In this document: one piece after another, positions 9,965 through 19,811 of the stretch
Position numbering within the stretch: position 1 is the first letter of the stretch
How the letters are laid out: every line of letters starts with the position of its first letter
Source of the DNA: Trachelipus rathkii
Lineage: Eukaryota; Arthropoda; Malacostraca; Isopoda; Trachelipodidae
Reading direction: 5' to 3'
Assembly: GCA_015478945.1 (NCBI GenBank)
Contig: JABUQX010088264.1
Location: 30,001 to 54,087, forward strand
Length of the DNA: 24,087 nt
The notes under the pieces: generated by a model
The model's database searches: none
Told to the model about the DNA's origin: nothing
Seen by the model: the letters and a program-made list of their open reading frames with translations, nothing else
Made by a program: the position numbers and the translations under genes

Positions 9965-10143
9965 GTCCCTTGGTCACACGAGACATCATGGGTACCCGCG
10001 GGGGTATAATAAGAGTATGTCAAAGTTATATTCACATTCAGGCTACTTTCAAACTAATCGAGCGAAAGGTACGTGCGCCAGATTTGTTGGAAGTAGGAAA
10101 AATGGTCGATGGTGATCCTGTCTCGCATTAGCCACTAAGGGAC
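9965..10143. repeat. Imperfect inverted repeat around a GC-richer island
   Basis: The left arm GTCCCTTGGTCACACGAGAC (9965-9984) pairs with the complement of the right arm, GTCTCG...AAGGGAC (10120-10143). Seven outer and six inner bases match, around a diverged middle. The arms enclose about 135 bases. An AAATAAATAATAA tail and AT repeat follow. This could be the relic of a small transposon or a folded retroposon end. Confidence 0.4.
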
Positions 10144-10169
10144 TTGGTGACTATCCCACAAATAAATAA

Positions 10170-10275
10170 TAACTAATATATATATAATATAATATATATA
10201 AAATTATATATATTAATATAATATATTATATTATATAAATAAGTATATATATATATAGAATATATGTGGAATTAT
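10170..10275. repeat. (AT)n microsatellite
   Basis: Near-pure AT dinucleotide and TAATATA units, directly 5' of the decayed LINE. Confidence 0.9.
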
Positions 10276-10374
10276 AGAGTATATGTCTTTAAGTGTGGTA
10301 GGGAAAGTGTAAGGGAGAATACTGATTGAGAGAGAGAGGTTTAACGGAGGAAGAAGGGGAAGAAAGGGAAGGGG

Positions 10375-11460
10375 ATCACCGGCAGATCACTTGATGGACA
10401 AGTTTTACAATAAGATGCTGGTGGAGAAAAGTATAGAGAGGAAGGAAAGTGTAGGTGGTTTTTAGATGGAAAAGCTAGAATAGAGTAAAGAGGGTGAATT
10501 GTGAGGTTTTGGAGGAAAATGGGTGGGGTTAGATAGCAAAGTATCAGGGCTTTTTATAGGAATAGGAGGCCTTGTGAGAGTTTAGGAGGGAGAGTGAGAT
10601 ATTTGGGGGGTAGAGGATGAGAGGGTGTGTAATTGCCTTGGCTATTCAATTGTTATGGAGAGTGTTTACAGAGGAATGTGAGGAGGGAGGGGGTGATGAA
10701 TATAGGAATGAAGAGGGAAGTGAAAACATATACGTGGGACGATAAGCTGCTAGGGCGAGAACGCGAGCTGAGTTATTTGTGGGGAGTATTGAAAGAATTG
10801 GACAAAGGGCTTAAATAAATCCAGTAAGAGTAGAGTGTAGTGTTGAGAGAGGAAAGAGAGGAGGGGAGTTAAGGTAGATAGGGTAGTATTGGAAGAGTAA
10901 AGATTTTGGTATGTTAGGAATGATTGGTAAGGGGGAGGGATGAAGGAGGAGAGTAGATCACAGAGTAAGAGAAGGAATGAGAGCTTTGGTCTGAGGGAAT
11001 AATGGAAAGGGGGGATTTATCACGGAAAGTTAAGTATGTTTGAAAAATTTGTGTACCAGCGGTGTTGTATGTGTGTGAAACGTGGGGGTTGAATGCCAGA
11101 ATAAGTTGGAAGTGTTTGAGATGAAAGGGGTGAGAGCGGTTTGTGGGTTAAGCAGAAGGAGAGGATAGGAATAGGGGAGGGAGAGATTGATGGAGGAATG
11201 GCTCTGGTGGAAGAGCGAGAAGGATGTTAATATGGATGGCTCTAGTAGGAATGGAGAACAGAGAGTGTTTTCCGGAGAAGTTTGGGAGCGAGGGGATAGA
11301 AGGGAGAGAAGGGGAGACAAGAAGTGAGTGGATGAGGAATAAAGAGAGCGAGAGGGAGGAAAGAAGGAGGGTGTTGGCGAGAGATAGAGGTGGGGTGAGA
11401 GGTTGATGGGAAGTAGGGAAGTGTGAATGAAGAGCTTAAGTAACACTACTACGCGCTCAG
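10375..11460 (+). pseudogene. Decayed non-LTR (LINE) retrotransposon reverse transcriptase, C-terminal part
   Basis: Broken frames on the plus strand follow, in order, the layout of LINE reverse transcriptases, which copy element RNA into DNA at a nicked target. Near 10395-10455, KFYNKMLVEKSIERKESVG matches the segment before the palm. Near 10460-10520, FLDGKARIE and EGEL match the FY..S.A.V..G..S..F stretch, so roughly 60 intervening residues appear deleted. Near 10625-10680, GCV and PWLFNCYGECLQRNVRRE correspond to the QGCVMSPWLFN palm motif. The FADD catalytic box expected after it is not recognisable. GGMKEE lies near 10930. VPAVLY.CETWGLNAR (about 11053-11100) and KLEVFEMKGVRAVCGLSRR (about 11105-11165) are the usual distal motifs, and ARDRGGVRG lies near 11380-11405. 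A G/A-rich composition and many stops show that it is inactive. Clade is not assigned. The 3' end runs into AAATAAATAAT. Confidence 0.85.
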
Positions 11461-11469
11461 CAAAAAGTA

Positions 11470-11825
11470 AGAAAATAAATAAATAATAAATAATATATAG
11501 AGGTAAAGATATCTATTATAGTATAGATTATTAATATTATTATAATATATAATAATATTACTATATCATATAATATATTATATATAATATAAGTATATAT
11601 AAATAACTCTAATATATATAACTATTATATATATATAATATATATAATAATATATATATATATATATTATAAATTATAAATATATATATAGTATATATAT
11701 ATATATAATATGTAAAAATATATAATTATATAAATAAAAATATATTAATATATATATATATATATAAGTATATATATACTAATATATATAACATAATATT
11801 ATATAATATAAATAAATATATATGC
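11470..11825. repeat. AAT tail and (AT)n microsatellite
   Basis: Begins with AAATAAATAAATAAT directly after the LINE remnant, which may be its 3' tail, and passes into TA repeats. Confidence 0.9.
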
Positions 11826-11915
11826 AGTTGGGCTTGGACTGATCACTTGTATGCCCAAAAAAGTAAAAGCCATTCAAGCGATAAGATATATTTGAACAGT
11901 GAAAAAGAGATATTT
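11826..11915. other. Short unique island between AT repeats
   Basis: About 90 bases of ordinary complexity. TTGGGC...GCCCAA arms about 19 bases apart could form a small hairpin. The origin is unknown. Confidence 0.4.
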
Positions 11916-11917
11916 TA

Positions 11918-12019
11918 TTATATATATATATATATTAGTATTATTATATATTATTAATATAAATATATGTTATTTGATATACTATTATTCTATATTAAAA
12001 TTTAAGCCTTTTTATTTTT

Positions 12020-12060
<41 letters not shown>

Positions 12061-12210
12061 AGATTTTTATCTACACTATTTTTTATTATTATTATTATTT
12101 TATTATCATTATTATCATCATTATATTATATATATTATATTTGATTAAATTATATATATTTATTATTATTATTGAATTATTAGATATATTATATGTTAAA
12201 AGAACAATGG
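11918..12210. repeat. AT/ATT repeats around a T35 run
   Basis: AT microsatellite, then 35 consecutive T residues (12022-12056), then ATTATT runs. A plus-strand ORF through this block is pure low-complexity Ile/Phe/Tyr and is not a gene. Confidence 0.9.
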
Positions 12211-12935
12211 AAATTTGTTCGAAAGATAGTTTTGCGATCGTTTCTCGTTACAAATGAAAGAATTTTGGCAGAGGTTCTTACCTTGGATATACGCTCTTGA
12301 ATTGCAAGCTAAAGAAAAATGTAAATATCATAAAGGTTGTTAATGAGTAACGGCTCTGTCAAAGAGTAATAACAAGCAATGCAAAATAATGGAAGAGTTT
12401 ATTTCTGTGTCCTTTACAATCTCTCTCGCAGCTATTTCTGCATGTCGTTTAAGATCACGGAAGTTGTACACAGACTTGTGAAAAAGACCGCTAAAGAAAA
12501 AGTGTAATATATTTATATTTACATTATTTTAAGAATACTTTTATTTTGAATATAAATTAAAAGCTCGATTGCGATTATTAATTACACTTTTTCCTGCTAA
12601 TTGCTTAAATTAATTGAGTGGCGCTAAGCCTTAAGTGTGCCCCGCATATTCATGGAGCAGATTTCCGTAGATTATGACAACTAATACGAGGAAATATATT
12701 GGGTGGCCAAATACAAACACACGGTCTCTTATACGCAGAACACTCAAGGTTAACGCCTAATGAGTTATCTACCCGTGTAGTGAGCGCTATCGCATAAGAG
12801 GTGTCTAAATGATATAATATATAAGGTAGTTCTGTTTATATAGAGAATTCTTTTTCACGTCGATATTGAATAGACTAACGTACTCAAACATAATAGGATA
12901 ACATAACATGATATATGCTAAGCTACAAAGCTGAA
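12211..12935. other. Unique-sequence island, no gene recognised
   Basis: About 700 bases of moderate complexity with no long frame. On the minus strand CCAAG|GTAAGAAC near 12275-12290 resembles a splice donor, but no exon is evident upstream of it. The stretches GGTCTCTTATACGC (about 12724) and GCATAAGAGGTGTC (about 12792) are partial inverted copies. Confidence 0.4.
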
Positions 12936-12939
12936 GTAA

Positions 12940-13636
12940 TATATATATAATTTATATAATATATATAAAATAATATATATATATTAGTATAATATAATTT
13001 ATATATAATAATTATATTATATATAATATATAGTAATATATATATATATATATATAATATATATTAATATAATATATAATATATATAATACGTAAATATA
13101 TATACGATATATAATATATTAGTATAATTATATAAAATATATTATATATAATATATTATATATATTAATAATATAATATATTATATATATATATATATAT
13201 AATTTTATCGGTAATATATAATATTATAATATATATATATATATATATACTATATATTTTAATTCTTTGCTGCTCTTACCGTTGGCCGTAGTTGTTCTAT
13301 GGTTATATTTTATATATATATATATATACGATATATATATAATATATAATATATTAACGGATATATATAGTTTTTTAAATTATAAAATATATATATATAT
13401 ATATAATTATAAATATATAATTTAATATATATATATATATTATTATATATTAGTACATTTTATATTATTATAGTATATTTATATATATACAGTAAGTATA
13501 TTATCTATTTTATAAATATATATATATTAATGTAATATAATATTTATATGATATTATGTAAATATAAGTATAATAGTATATAATATAATATAATATATAT
13601 AGTAATAGTAATTTATAATATATAGTATATATATAT

Positions 13637-13675
<39 letters not shown>

Positions 13676-13840
13676 CAGTGGTACTGGAAGATTAAAGTAG
13701 GCAAATTTATATATATATATATAATATAGTATTATATAAATAAATATAATATATATTATATATAGTAATTATAAGTATATATATAATAATAATAAATGAT
13801 ATATAATATATAATATATTAATAAATTATATATTAATAGT
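12940..13840. repeat. Long (AT)n microsatellite with two small islands
   Basis: About 900 bases of TA-type repeat, interrupted by short unique islands at about 13262-13308 and 13675-13708. The islands are too short to assign and may be remnants of DNA into which the repeat expanded. Confidence 0.95.
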
Positions 13841-14465
13841 ACAAAATAACGAAAACATCGAAACATATTTTAATAATTATAATACGTACATATTTATTTG
13901 TATAAAAGCTTGTACATTAATTTACCAAAACTTTAATTTTAAATCCATCCAAATGAGTAATTTCTTAGGCCTATCATTTTTTAAAATAAAGCTGTGTTTT
14001 TAAGATAGTTTTTTAAAGCGTTTTCATTCATAATATAAAATCTACACTTATTCCATTATGCATTATTTAATTATTTTATATATAATGGTAAAGTACATTA
14101 ATAAATTATAATAAAATTACTATTTCATATCAGAAGACAATCAGTCACATCCGATCAAAAAATTAAACAATGCCACACAGCCACACATTCTACATATTTC
14201 GAAAGAAGAAGGTATTCAATCATATTTCATATAGGTAGGCTAATACTAAGCGCCTCGCATATAGTTGATGTTAAAAAATGACGTATTGTCCGCCGGTGCA
14301 AGAAATTTTAGCTTCAAGATTTAAAGGGAAAAGAAAATCACTTTTATGGAATCAAATGTGTTGTTTTTTCTTTAATAACTGATTAAAAACTTCTTTCTTT
14401 AACTTTTTATCAAAATTTAATAATATAGTAACACAAAATAATTCAATATTAAAACCTAAAAAAAT
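13841..14465. other. AT-rich unique island
   Basis: No frame of note. It lies on the inner side of the putative transposon end at 14469-14511, so it may be the interior of that element. The stretch with CCGCCGGTGCAAG near 14290 is GC-richer than its surroundings. Confidence 0.35.
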
Positions 14466-14468
14466 ATT

Positions 14469-14511
14469 GGGTAGGAGCACCTACCCGGCTTACCCTATAT
14501 ATACGCCCTGT
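14469..14511 (-). mobile_element. Possible hAT-type transposon terminus with hairpin
   Basis: Read on the minus strand, the segment begins CAGGGCGTATATATAGGG, resembling CAGGGGCGTA-type ends of some hAT elements. Just inside it, GGGTAGG-AGCA-CCTACCC (14469-14486) is a perfect 7-bp stem with a 4-base loop. No matching opposite end was found to the left, so only one terminus is supported. Confidence 0.3.
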
Positions 14512-14935
14512 ATATATATAATAATATATATGATATATATATAATAATATAATATAACTATAGAATTTATATATAATAGAATATATCTTATATAATAAAT
14601 ATTAAGTATTTGAACTACAATATCTAATAGATAAAATAAGAAGGATAATAATGATAAAATAAAATAATAAAATAAAAATATATAATATAATAATAAAATA
14701 ATAAACTACATATAATATAAAAAAAATAAAATTAAAATAATAATAATAATAATATAATAATAATAATAATAATAAAATAATAATATAAAATAAAGAATAT
14801 AATAATAATATAATATAAATAATATAATAATAATATGAATAATAATAAAAATATAATATAATATAAAATATATAATAATAAAAATCAGAATAAAAATATA
14901 AAATAATAATAAAAATTAATATATAATAATGAGTC
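14512..14935. repeat. (AT)n followed by (AAT)n array
   Basis: AT repeat to about 14600, then roughly 330 bases dominated by AATAAT and TAAAATAA units. The 111-residue minus-strand frame across it is an Ile/Tyr/Leu translation of the repeat. Confidence 0.95.
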
Positions 14936-15044
14936 AATTAAAATTTTTCACTTTCTTTATGGGCATTTTTATATAACGAGAAATTTTTTTTATTCATTCT
15001 CTCATACATATGCAAGGCAATTCGATTTATATATTATAATAGAA

Positions 15045-15275
15045 TTAATTGTATTATAAATAATTATATATATATAGTGATGAATAGTATATATAATATA
15101 TATCATATTAATAATATATAATATATAATATATTAGAAATTTTATATATAATAGTATATAATATATAATATCTATATATATATAAATATAGATCTATATA
15201 TATATATTAATATTATATATCTATATATAGTATATATTTATATAGGTAATATATATATATATATATAATTATATA
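15045..15275. repeat. (AT)n microsatellite
   Basis: TATATA/ATAATA units with rare interruptions such as AGATCT. Confidence 0.95.
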
Positions 15276-15574
15276 ATATTGTTTGTTCGTTTATTGTATA
15301 TATTTACATGAGGTTTTTATTATGCTTTCTTTTAAGTTATTATTATCTTATTATTTATTCTTGTCAATTTTCTTCTTTATACGTACTCTTGTCGATCTCC
15401 CATTCTTTGTTTCTTTTCCTCCTTCTTGTCGTACTGATCCTAGTATCCTGATACTTATGGAGCTGTCGCCAGGTTCTCTTTTTCTGTAGCTACGACTGCT
15501 TCCAGTGCCTCTCTTTCCATTCCGCCCACTGTCCTGTGGTAGGGTACGGTCAAAACTGATGTTCCTGTTTTTTA
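15276..15574 (-). other. Coding-like segment beside telomere-like repeats
   Basis: On the minus strand, 15380-15550 is G/A-rich and reads as protein-like text in more than one frame, for example EREALEAVVATEKENLATAP and then KKEEKKQRMGDRQEYV, with stops between. A run of A/T follows toward lower coordinates. The basic, charged composition and the position next to CCTAA repeats would suit the tail of a retrotransposon inserted in telomeric DNA, but no motif proves it. The plus-strand ORF at 15283-15489 is probably its shadow. Confidence 0.25.
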
Positions 15575-15690
15575 ATAACCCAACGAACCAACCTAACTAA
15601 CCTACACCTAACCCACCCTAAACTAACCTAACAACTTAACCTAAGCTAACCTATACCTAACTAACCAAATAACACTAACCAACTATACCT
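15575..15690 (+). repeat. Diverged telomere-like CCTAA/AACCT repeats
   Basis: About 115 bases made mainly of AACCTAACTAACCTA-type units, including CCTACACCTAACCCACCCTA. The unit matches (CCTAA)n, the C-strand of the arthropod telomere repeat TTAGG, with scattered substitutions and single-base changes. As it lies inside the window, it is an interstitial tract rather than a chromosome end. Confidence 0.8.
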
Positions 15691-15729
15691 GGATGGATCA
15701 ACGAAATTAAAATAGGCTATAATTTGTCA

Positions 15730-15860
15730 AAGATGTGTCGACGATGTGATACACATGAAGGAAAGTGTCGAATCATTTTCCTGTAAAAAACATGTTCGAC
15801 CTTTGACACCTTCTGAAATTTTATAAGGCATGTCGACTACAACTTATCAGTGTCGACAAT
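15730..15860. repeat. TGTCGA-rich block
   Basis: TGTCGA occurs at about 15736, 15766, 15831 and 15851, with a variant GTTCGAC near 15793. The spacing is irregular (20-65 bases). It may be a decayed short repeat between the telomere-like tract and the GA array. Confidence 0.4.
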
Positions 15861-15877
15861 GGTTAGGCACGATGCTT

Positions 15878-15972
15878 AATGAGAGAGAGAGAGAGAAGAT
15901 AGAGAGAGAGAGAGACGAGAGAGAGAGGAAGAGAGCGAAGGAGAAAGGAGAGAGAGAAGAGAGAGGAGAGGC
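15878..15972 (+). repeat. (GA)n array
   Basis: Purine tract of GAGAGA units with short AGGA and ACGA interruptions. Confidence 0.95.
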
Positions 15973-16094
15973 CCAAACCCGAACTCTCCTGGTGCAGTGA
16001 TGCTCTGGACCCGAGGGACATCTTACTCTCCCTTGAGCAACGATTAAATAAAGTTTAACGCCAGAAACCTCTCCAGAATTGAAATCCATCTGAA

Positions 16095-16275
16095 AATCCA
16101 GGCCTCTCTTGATTCCCCAAAACTCTATCTTTGCCCACAAGGGGATCTTGATTCCCCCAGGACTCTGCCTTGATTCCCCCCAAAACTCATTGACTCCAAA
16201 GACTTTCTCTTAAATTCTCCCACGACACCTTGAATCCCCAAGACTCTTTCTTACTCCCCTCCTTGGACTCTCATC
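16095..16275 (+). repeat. CTTGATTCCCC minisatellite
   Basis: Five or six diverged tandem copies of a unit near CTTGATTCCCCCAAAACTC, about 26-32 bases apart. Copies begin near 16105, 16147, 16171, 16230 and onward. The block is pyrimidine-rich and among the most GC-rich in the window. A minus-strand ORF across 15847-16140 is a product of this and the GA array. Confidence 0.75.
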
Positions 16276-16390
16276 ACGCTACGCCCTTAATGATGCCCTG
16301 TCTGTGCTGAATTTAAATATTATATTCAAAACTGATATTTGAGATTTCTTTTTCCTATTTTTATCTTAAATGACAATTATGTAGTTTGTA
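16276..16390. other. Short unique spacer
   Basis: Ordinary sequence between minisatellite and AT repeat. Nothing was recognised in it. Confidence 0.4.
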
Positions 16391-16394
16391 TCAT

Positions 16395-16680
16395 GTATTG
16401 TATATATAATAAAATATAATAATATATTATATATTAATATATATATAATTAATAATATATATATATATAATAATATGTATTATATATATATAATATATCT
16501 TATATAGTATATAACTATATTATTTATATAATATATATAATAATATTTATATTATATATATTTATATAATAATTGATATATTATATATTATATATATATA
16601 ATTAAATAAATAATAAATATATTTATTATATTATATAATATATATATTAGATATTATATAGTATATATATTAATTTATTT
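16395..16680. repeat. (AT)n microsatellite
   Basis: TA and AATAT units with occasional G or C. Confidence 0.95.
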
Positions 16681-16857
16681 ATGTATTCTCTTTCTAAATA
16701 CACTCATCCTCCAACTCAATCTTATCAAGGTTTTAGTTGTTAATAATTAAATTATTTATATTAAAAATTTTATAAAAGTTTCGCTCTACATCTCATCATC
16801 ATACATCTTTGACAATTGAAATTTAATACTAAGCTTGATTTCATATAACTTTAAATG
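16681..16857. other. Short unique spacer
   Basis: AT-rich non-repetitive DNA between two repeat blocks, with no frame. Confidence 0.4.
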
Positions 16858-17195
16858 TAAAATAATAATAATAATAATATAAATTATATAATAAGAAATA
16901 ATATAATATAAATAATAATAATAAAATAAGAATAATAATAATAATAATAATAAAATAATAAAATAATAATAATGAATAATTTTCAGTTCAAGAGAGTAAT
17001 TTTTTGTATTTTTATTAATTGTCCTTTAGCTGTTTGCACTATATAATATGATTTAATATAATAATAATAATATATATTATAATATATATATATAAGTCAT
17101 AATAATAATAAACAGTATTTATATATATATTAATATACATAATAAATATTTCCTGATAGAGGGAGAAGAGAGAGAGAGAAGAAGAGAAGAAGGAA
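16858..17195. repeat. (AAT)n, (AT)n and (GA)n arrays
   Basis: AATAAT runs at 16860-16980, a short unique stretch, AT repeat at 17040-17150, and a GA tract at 17158-17192. Confidence 0.9.
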
Positions 17196-17480
17196 TATTG
17201 ACATGTTGTTTTGAAACATTAATTCTGATCCAAAGCTGCTGAATAATTCACAGTACTAACATTTTTGACTATCGGGATCAACTTTAGTTTCCCATTTTCT
17301 AATACCTTGAAGTATCTAACATTGCCAATACTTCCTTAAGAAATTGATTCGGAAAAATAAAATTTTTCGACAATTTACCATTTCCGATAAAAAAATTGGT
17401 GAATATTATTCTCGTAACACAAAGTAAAGAAAAAAAAAGACATAACTCAAAGTAGCATTATCTTTTTACTTTCACACAAG
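17196..17480. other. AT-rich unique sequence
   Basis: No frame or repeat recognised. It borders the coding-like island that follows. Confidence 0.35.
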
Positions 17481-17481
17481 A

Positions 17482-18490
17482 CCTTCATATTTTAGAAAGA
17501 GAAGTTTCTGATTTACGCTTATACATAAGTTGCTCACGAATAAACGCCCAAATATAGTTGCCAATCATGGCGGCGTTCAAGTCGAGAATATCCAGGTGAA
17601 ATCGGCTTGCCATGGCTCCTCTAGTCGCGCCAAGGTTCTCCTTAAATTTTACAAGAATGAGCAAAAGGATATGGAATGAGGACACCATAGCCATATATTG
17701 CCCTTTTTCCTTGGCCTGCGGTTCAAGTGAAGCACACGAACCACGCAACAAAGCTGTTCCAACTATTTTTTGTCTAGTCAGTTCTTCGGGAATTCCTTGC
17801 ACTCTTATTTTTGCTTGTGGTTCGACGAAGACACCTCTGGCTTTGACCTTTGCTCAAACAGCTTATTGAAAGAACCTGCAGCATAAGTAAGACTATATCA
17901 TAAGACTGTGAAATGTTTTCATGAGACCTAATTTATATTGTGGCGAGAAAACAATATTTTTGGGGGCAACTAGAGCTATCCATTTGATATTGTTTCCCGC
18001 AGTGACTCAGCGCTGTGCGAATCCACCTTTGGTAGTGTTTGTGGAGACCGATGTCCCAGGACAAAGGTACATTGGAACTTGGTAAAAGGGCTTAGGAGGC
18101 AACCATTTGAAATTAGATAAACTCCATGTGTTCTTCATATTTCAAGGAACTTGCAATAGATTCAAAGCTGTTGTGTTTCCCTCTTTGATCTGCACAGATA
18201 GCCAAGGGAAGAGAGGATACCTCCCGTATGAAGTAGACAGCTTTGAACTCTCGATGAGTTATCAATGCAGTAGGTGCCACTCGCAGGGGTACAGGATTTC
18301 AAATGCATAATCAACTTCCTTGTGTCAAAAAGCAAAGCCCATTGACTGAGAAAAAGATTGGTGGATGTCTCTCTCGACTTGCGATTTTTCCACACTTCAT
18401 GTAACAAATCCACTGCTTGAAAGTCTCGACATCAAACCCGGCATTGACTTTGTGGACATACAAGGTCGTTGGTCTTCTTAGTTGGATAGT
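17482..18490 (-). pseudogene. Coding-like GC-richer island, unassigned
   Basis: About 1 kb with clearly higher GC than its surroundings and open frames on both strands. The longest minus-strand stretch (17485-17802, open further upstream in the same frame to about 17860) includes VFVEPQAKIRVQGIPEE, then an internal echo SCASLEPQAKEKGQ, a hydrophobic stretch SSFHILLLILVKF and FHLDILDLNAAMIGNYIWAF. Further upstream on that strand, 18310-18470 reads ETFKQWICYMKCGKIASRER in another frame. FHLDILDLNAAMI faintly recalls the F..LD...NA.I pattern at the end of piggyBac-type transposases, but their GGVD motif and catalytic Asp residues were not found. On the plus strand 18107-18310 is also open, with SYQCSRCHSQGYRISNA. 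Frame changes imply decay. I cannot decide strand or family with confidence. Confidence 0.35.
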
Positions 18491-18504
18491 GGGGGGGGGG
18501 GGGG
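18491..18504 (+). repeat. G14 homopolymer
   Basis: Fourteen consecutive G residues at the edge of the coding-like island. Such runs are rare in AT-rich genomes and prone to length error. Confidence 0.9.
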
Positions 18505-19140
18505 TTCCCTCAGTACACTATATCAGGACAGCCACTGTTTTTCTATTTAAGACTTCCTAAGATGCGTCTTCTTTGAGAAATGGTACAGGGACTCATGAGA
18601 GTGTGGGGACGTGAGCAATGGATGAGGAAGTCGAATATATATAAAGCAAATTATGACAAAGGTCTTGCCTGATATTTGAACCTCTTGATGCATATGTGCT
18701 GAATGCACTATCAAAGACAATTAATCTCTATAACACTACTTGATGCTGCTGAACTAAATCAACAAAGATAGTGGATACTTTGAGTTTACATTCGCTGTTA
18801 TTATTCCGTCATCTAGCTGCGGAACGTTCAGAAAATAAAAAATATGTTCGGTATAAAAAAATGAATTTCCATGAATGTAAATAGATCATCAGAAAATTGA
18901 AAACGCGATGTCAAATAGTAAAAAAGCAAAGTATGAAGGGAATAAATTATTTTCTTTGCTTTTGCAGCAAAAACAATTAGGAAATATGCTTCAAAGCAGA
19001 CAAACATTTTTCTTTTTTTGTTAAAGTTAGTGATATCGGAATTATTATATGCGTTTATTCACGATAAAATGAAAATTATTGACATTTTACGCTTAGTCAC
19101 AGACTAAGGCTGCTGGCGAGGCTCTGATTAGCGTCACAAC
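18505..19140. other. Unique sequence, no gene recognised
   Basis: Moderate complexity near the island, becoming AT-rich after 18830. A perfect hairpin, CTTAGTC-ACA-GACTAAG, lies at 19092-19108. Otherwise nothing is supported. Confidence 0.4.
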
Positions 19141-19144
19141 AAGC

Positions 19145-19325
19145 CAACAGCATCACACAGCACACACACACACAATACACAAACACACACATCACAAATA
19201 AGGCGAGAGTTAAATGCCGGGTAACTCTTCAGTTAGAGAGCGTGATAAAAGAATTGTATTGTTGTTGTGTTGTTGTTATTGTTTTGTGTTCGTGTGTTGT
19301 TGTTGTTGTTCTTGTCTTGTCTGTT
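19145..19325. repeat. (CA)n followed by (GTT)n microsatellites
   Basis: CACACA units at about 19155-19195, a unique stretch, then TTGTTGTTG/TGTTG units at about 19252-19320. The CA-rich and GT-rich tracts are roughly complementary and about 60 bases apart, so the single strand could fold back. Confidence 0.85.
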
Positions 19326-19640
19326 TTGTGTATTGTTCTGCGCTTATTTGTCTTGTTGTTTATTCGAAATGAATGAGAAAATTGAAGCTTAAGTTAACTT
19401 GAATCTCGCGATTTTGAATTTTTAAAGCATTCCATCCATCTTATTCGTCGTCGTGTCTTCTTTCTTATTTCTTATCTTCACATCTTTCTTTCTTGTTTCT
19501 TCTCGTATCTTTTTTTCAGTCGATCTGTTTGTCTTTCAGGTCGCTTGTTGTACTGTCCGTCTTGGCGGGCTCTCTTTTGTTGTATATTTGTGTGTTTTTT
19601 TTATGTTTTTAAGTGTAATTAATTCTTTGCGTTATTATTT
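19326..19640. other. Pyrimidine-rich spacer
   Basis: T/C-rich on the plus strand around 19440-19620, with TTTCTT and CGTCGT units. The 82-residue ORF here (19453-19701) is low-complexity Phe/Leu/Ser sequence and not called. Confidence 0.45.
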
Positions 19641-19659
19641 TGGCAATTTTACACTACAA

Positions 19660-19800
19660 GTCTTACAACTATACTATCTAACACTACTACTACTCTACTA
19701 AGGCAAAAACTATATGCTACGACTACAATGCTGTAATCCACTGATACTACCACTACTACTACTACACAACTACTACCACAGGCACAAACAACGAAAATAA
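19660..19800 (+). repeat. (CTA)n/(ACT)n trinucleotide repeat
   Basis: CTACTACTA and ACTACCAC runs, interrupted, over about 140 bases. Confidence 0.85.
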
Positions 19801-19811
19801 CATGATACTGC

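Noticed and set aside
11030..11446. 138-residue minus-strand ORF rich in Ser, Leu and Pro
   Set aside because: It is antisense to the G/A-rich LINE relic, whose plus-strand motifs are recognisable.
11899..12144. 81-residue plus-strand ORF
   Set aside because: It is a translation of AT, T35 and ATT repeats, giving only Ile, Tyr, Phe and Leu runs.
12724..12806. Inverted copies GGTCTCTTATACGC / GCATAAGAGGTGTC as transposon ends
   Set aside because: The match is short and imperfect, with no shared terminal bases or flanking duplication.
14602..14937. 111-residue minus-strand ORF
   Set aside because: It lies wholly inside the (AAT)n/(AT)n array and has no sequence beyond the repeat translation.
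15847..16140. 97-residue minus-strand ORF
   Set aside because: It spans the GA array and the start of the CTTGATTCCCC minisatellite. The Ser/Leu-rich half is a repeat translation.
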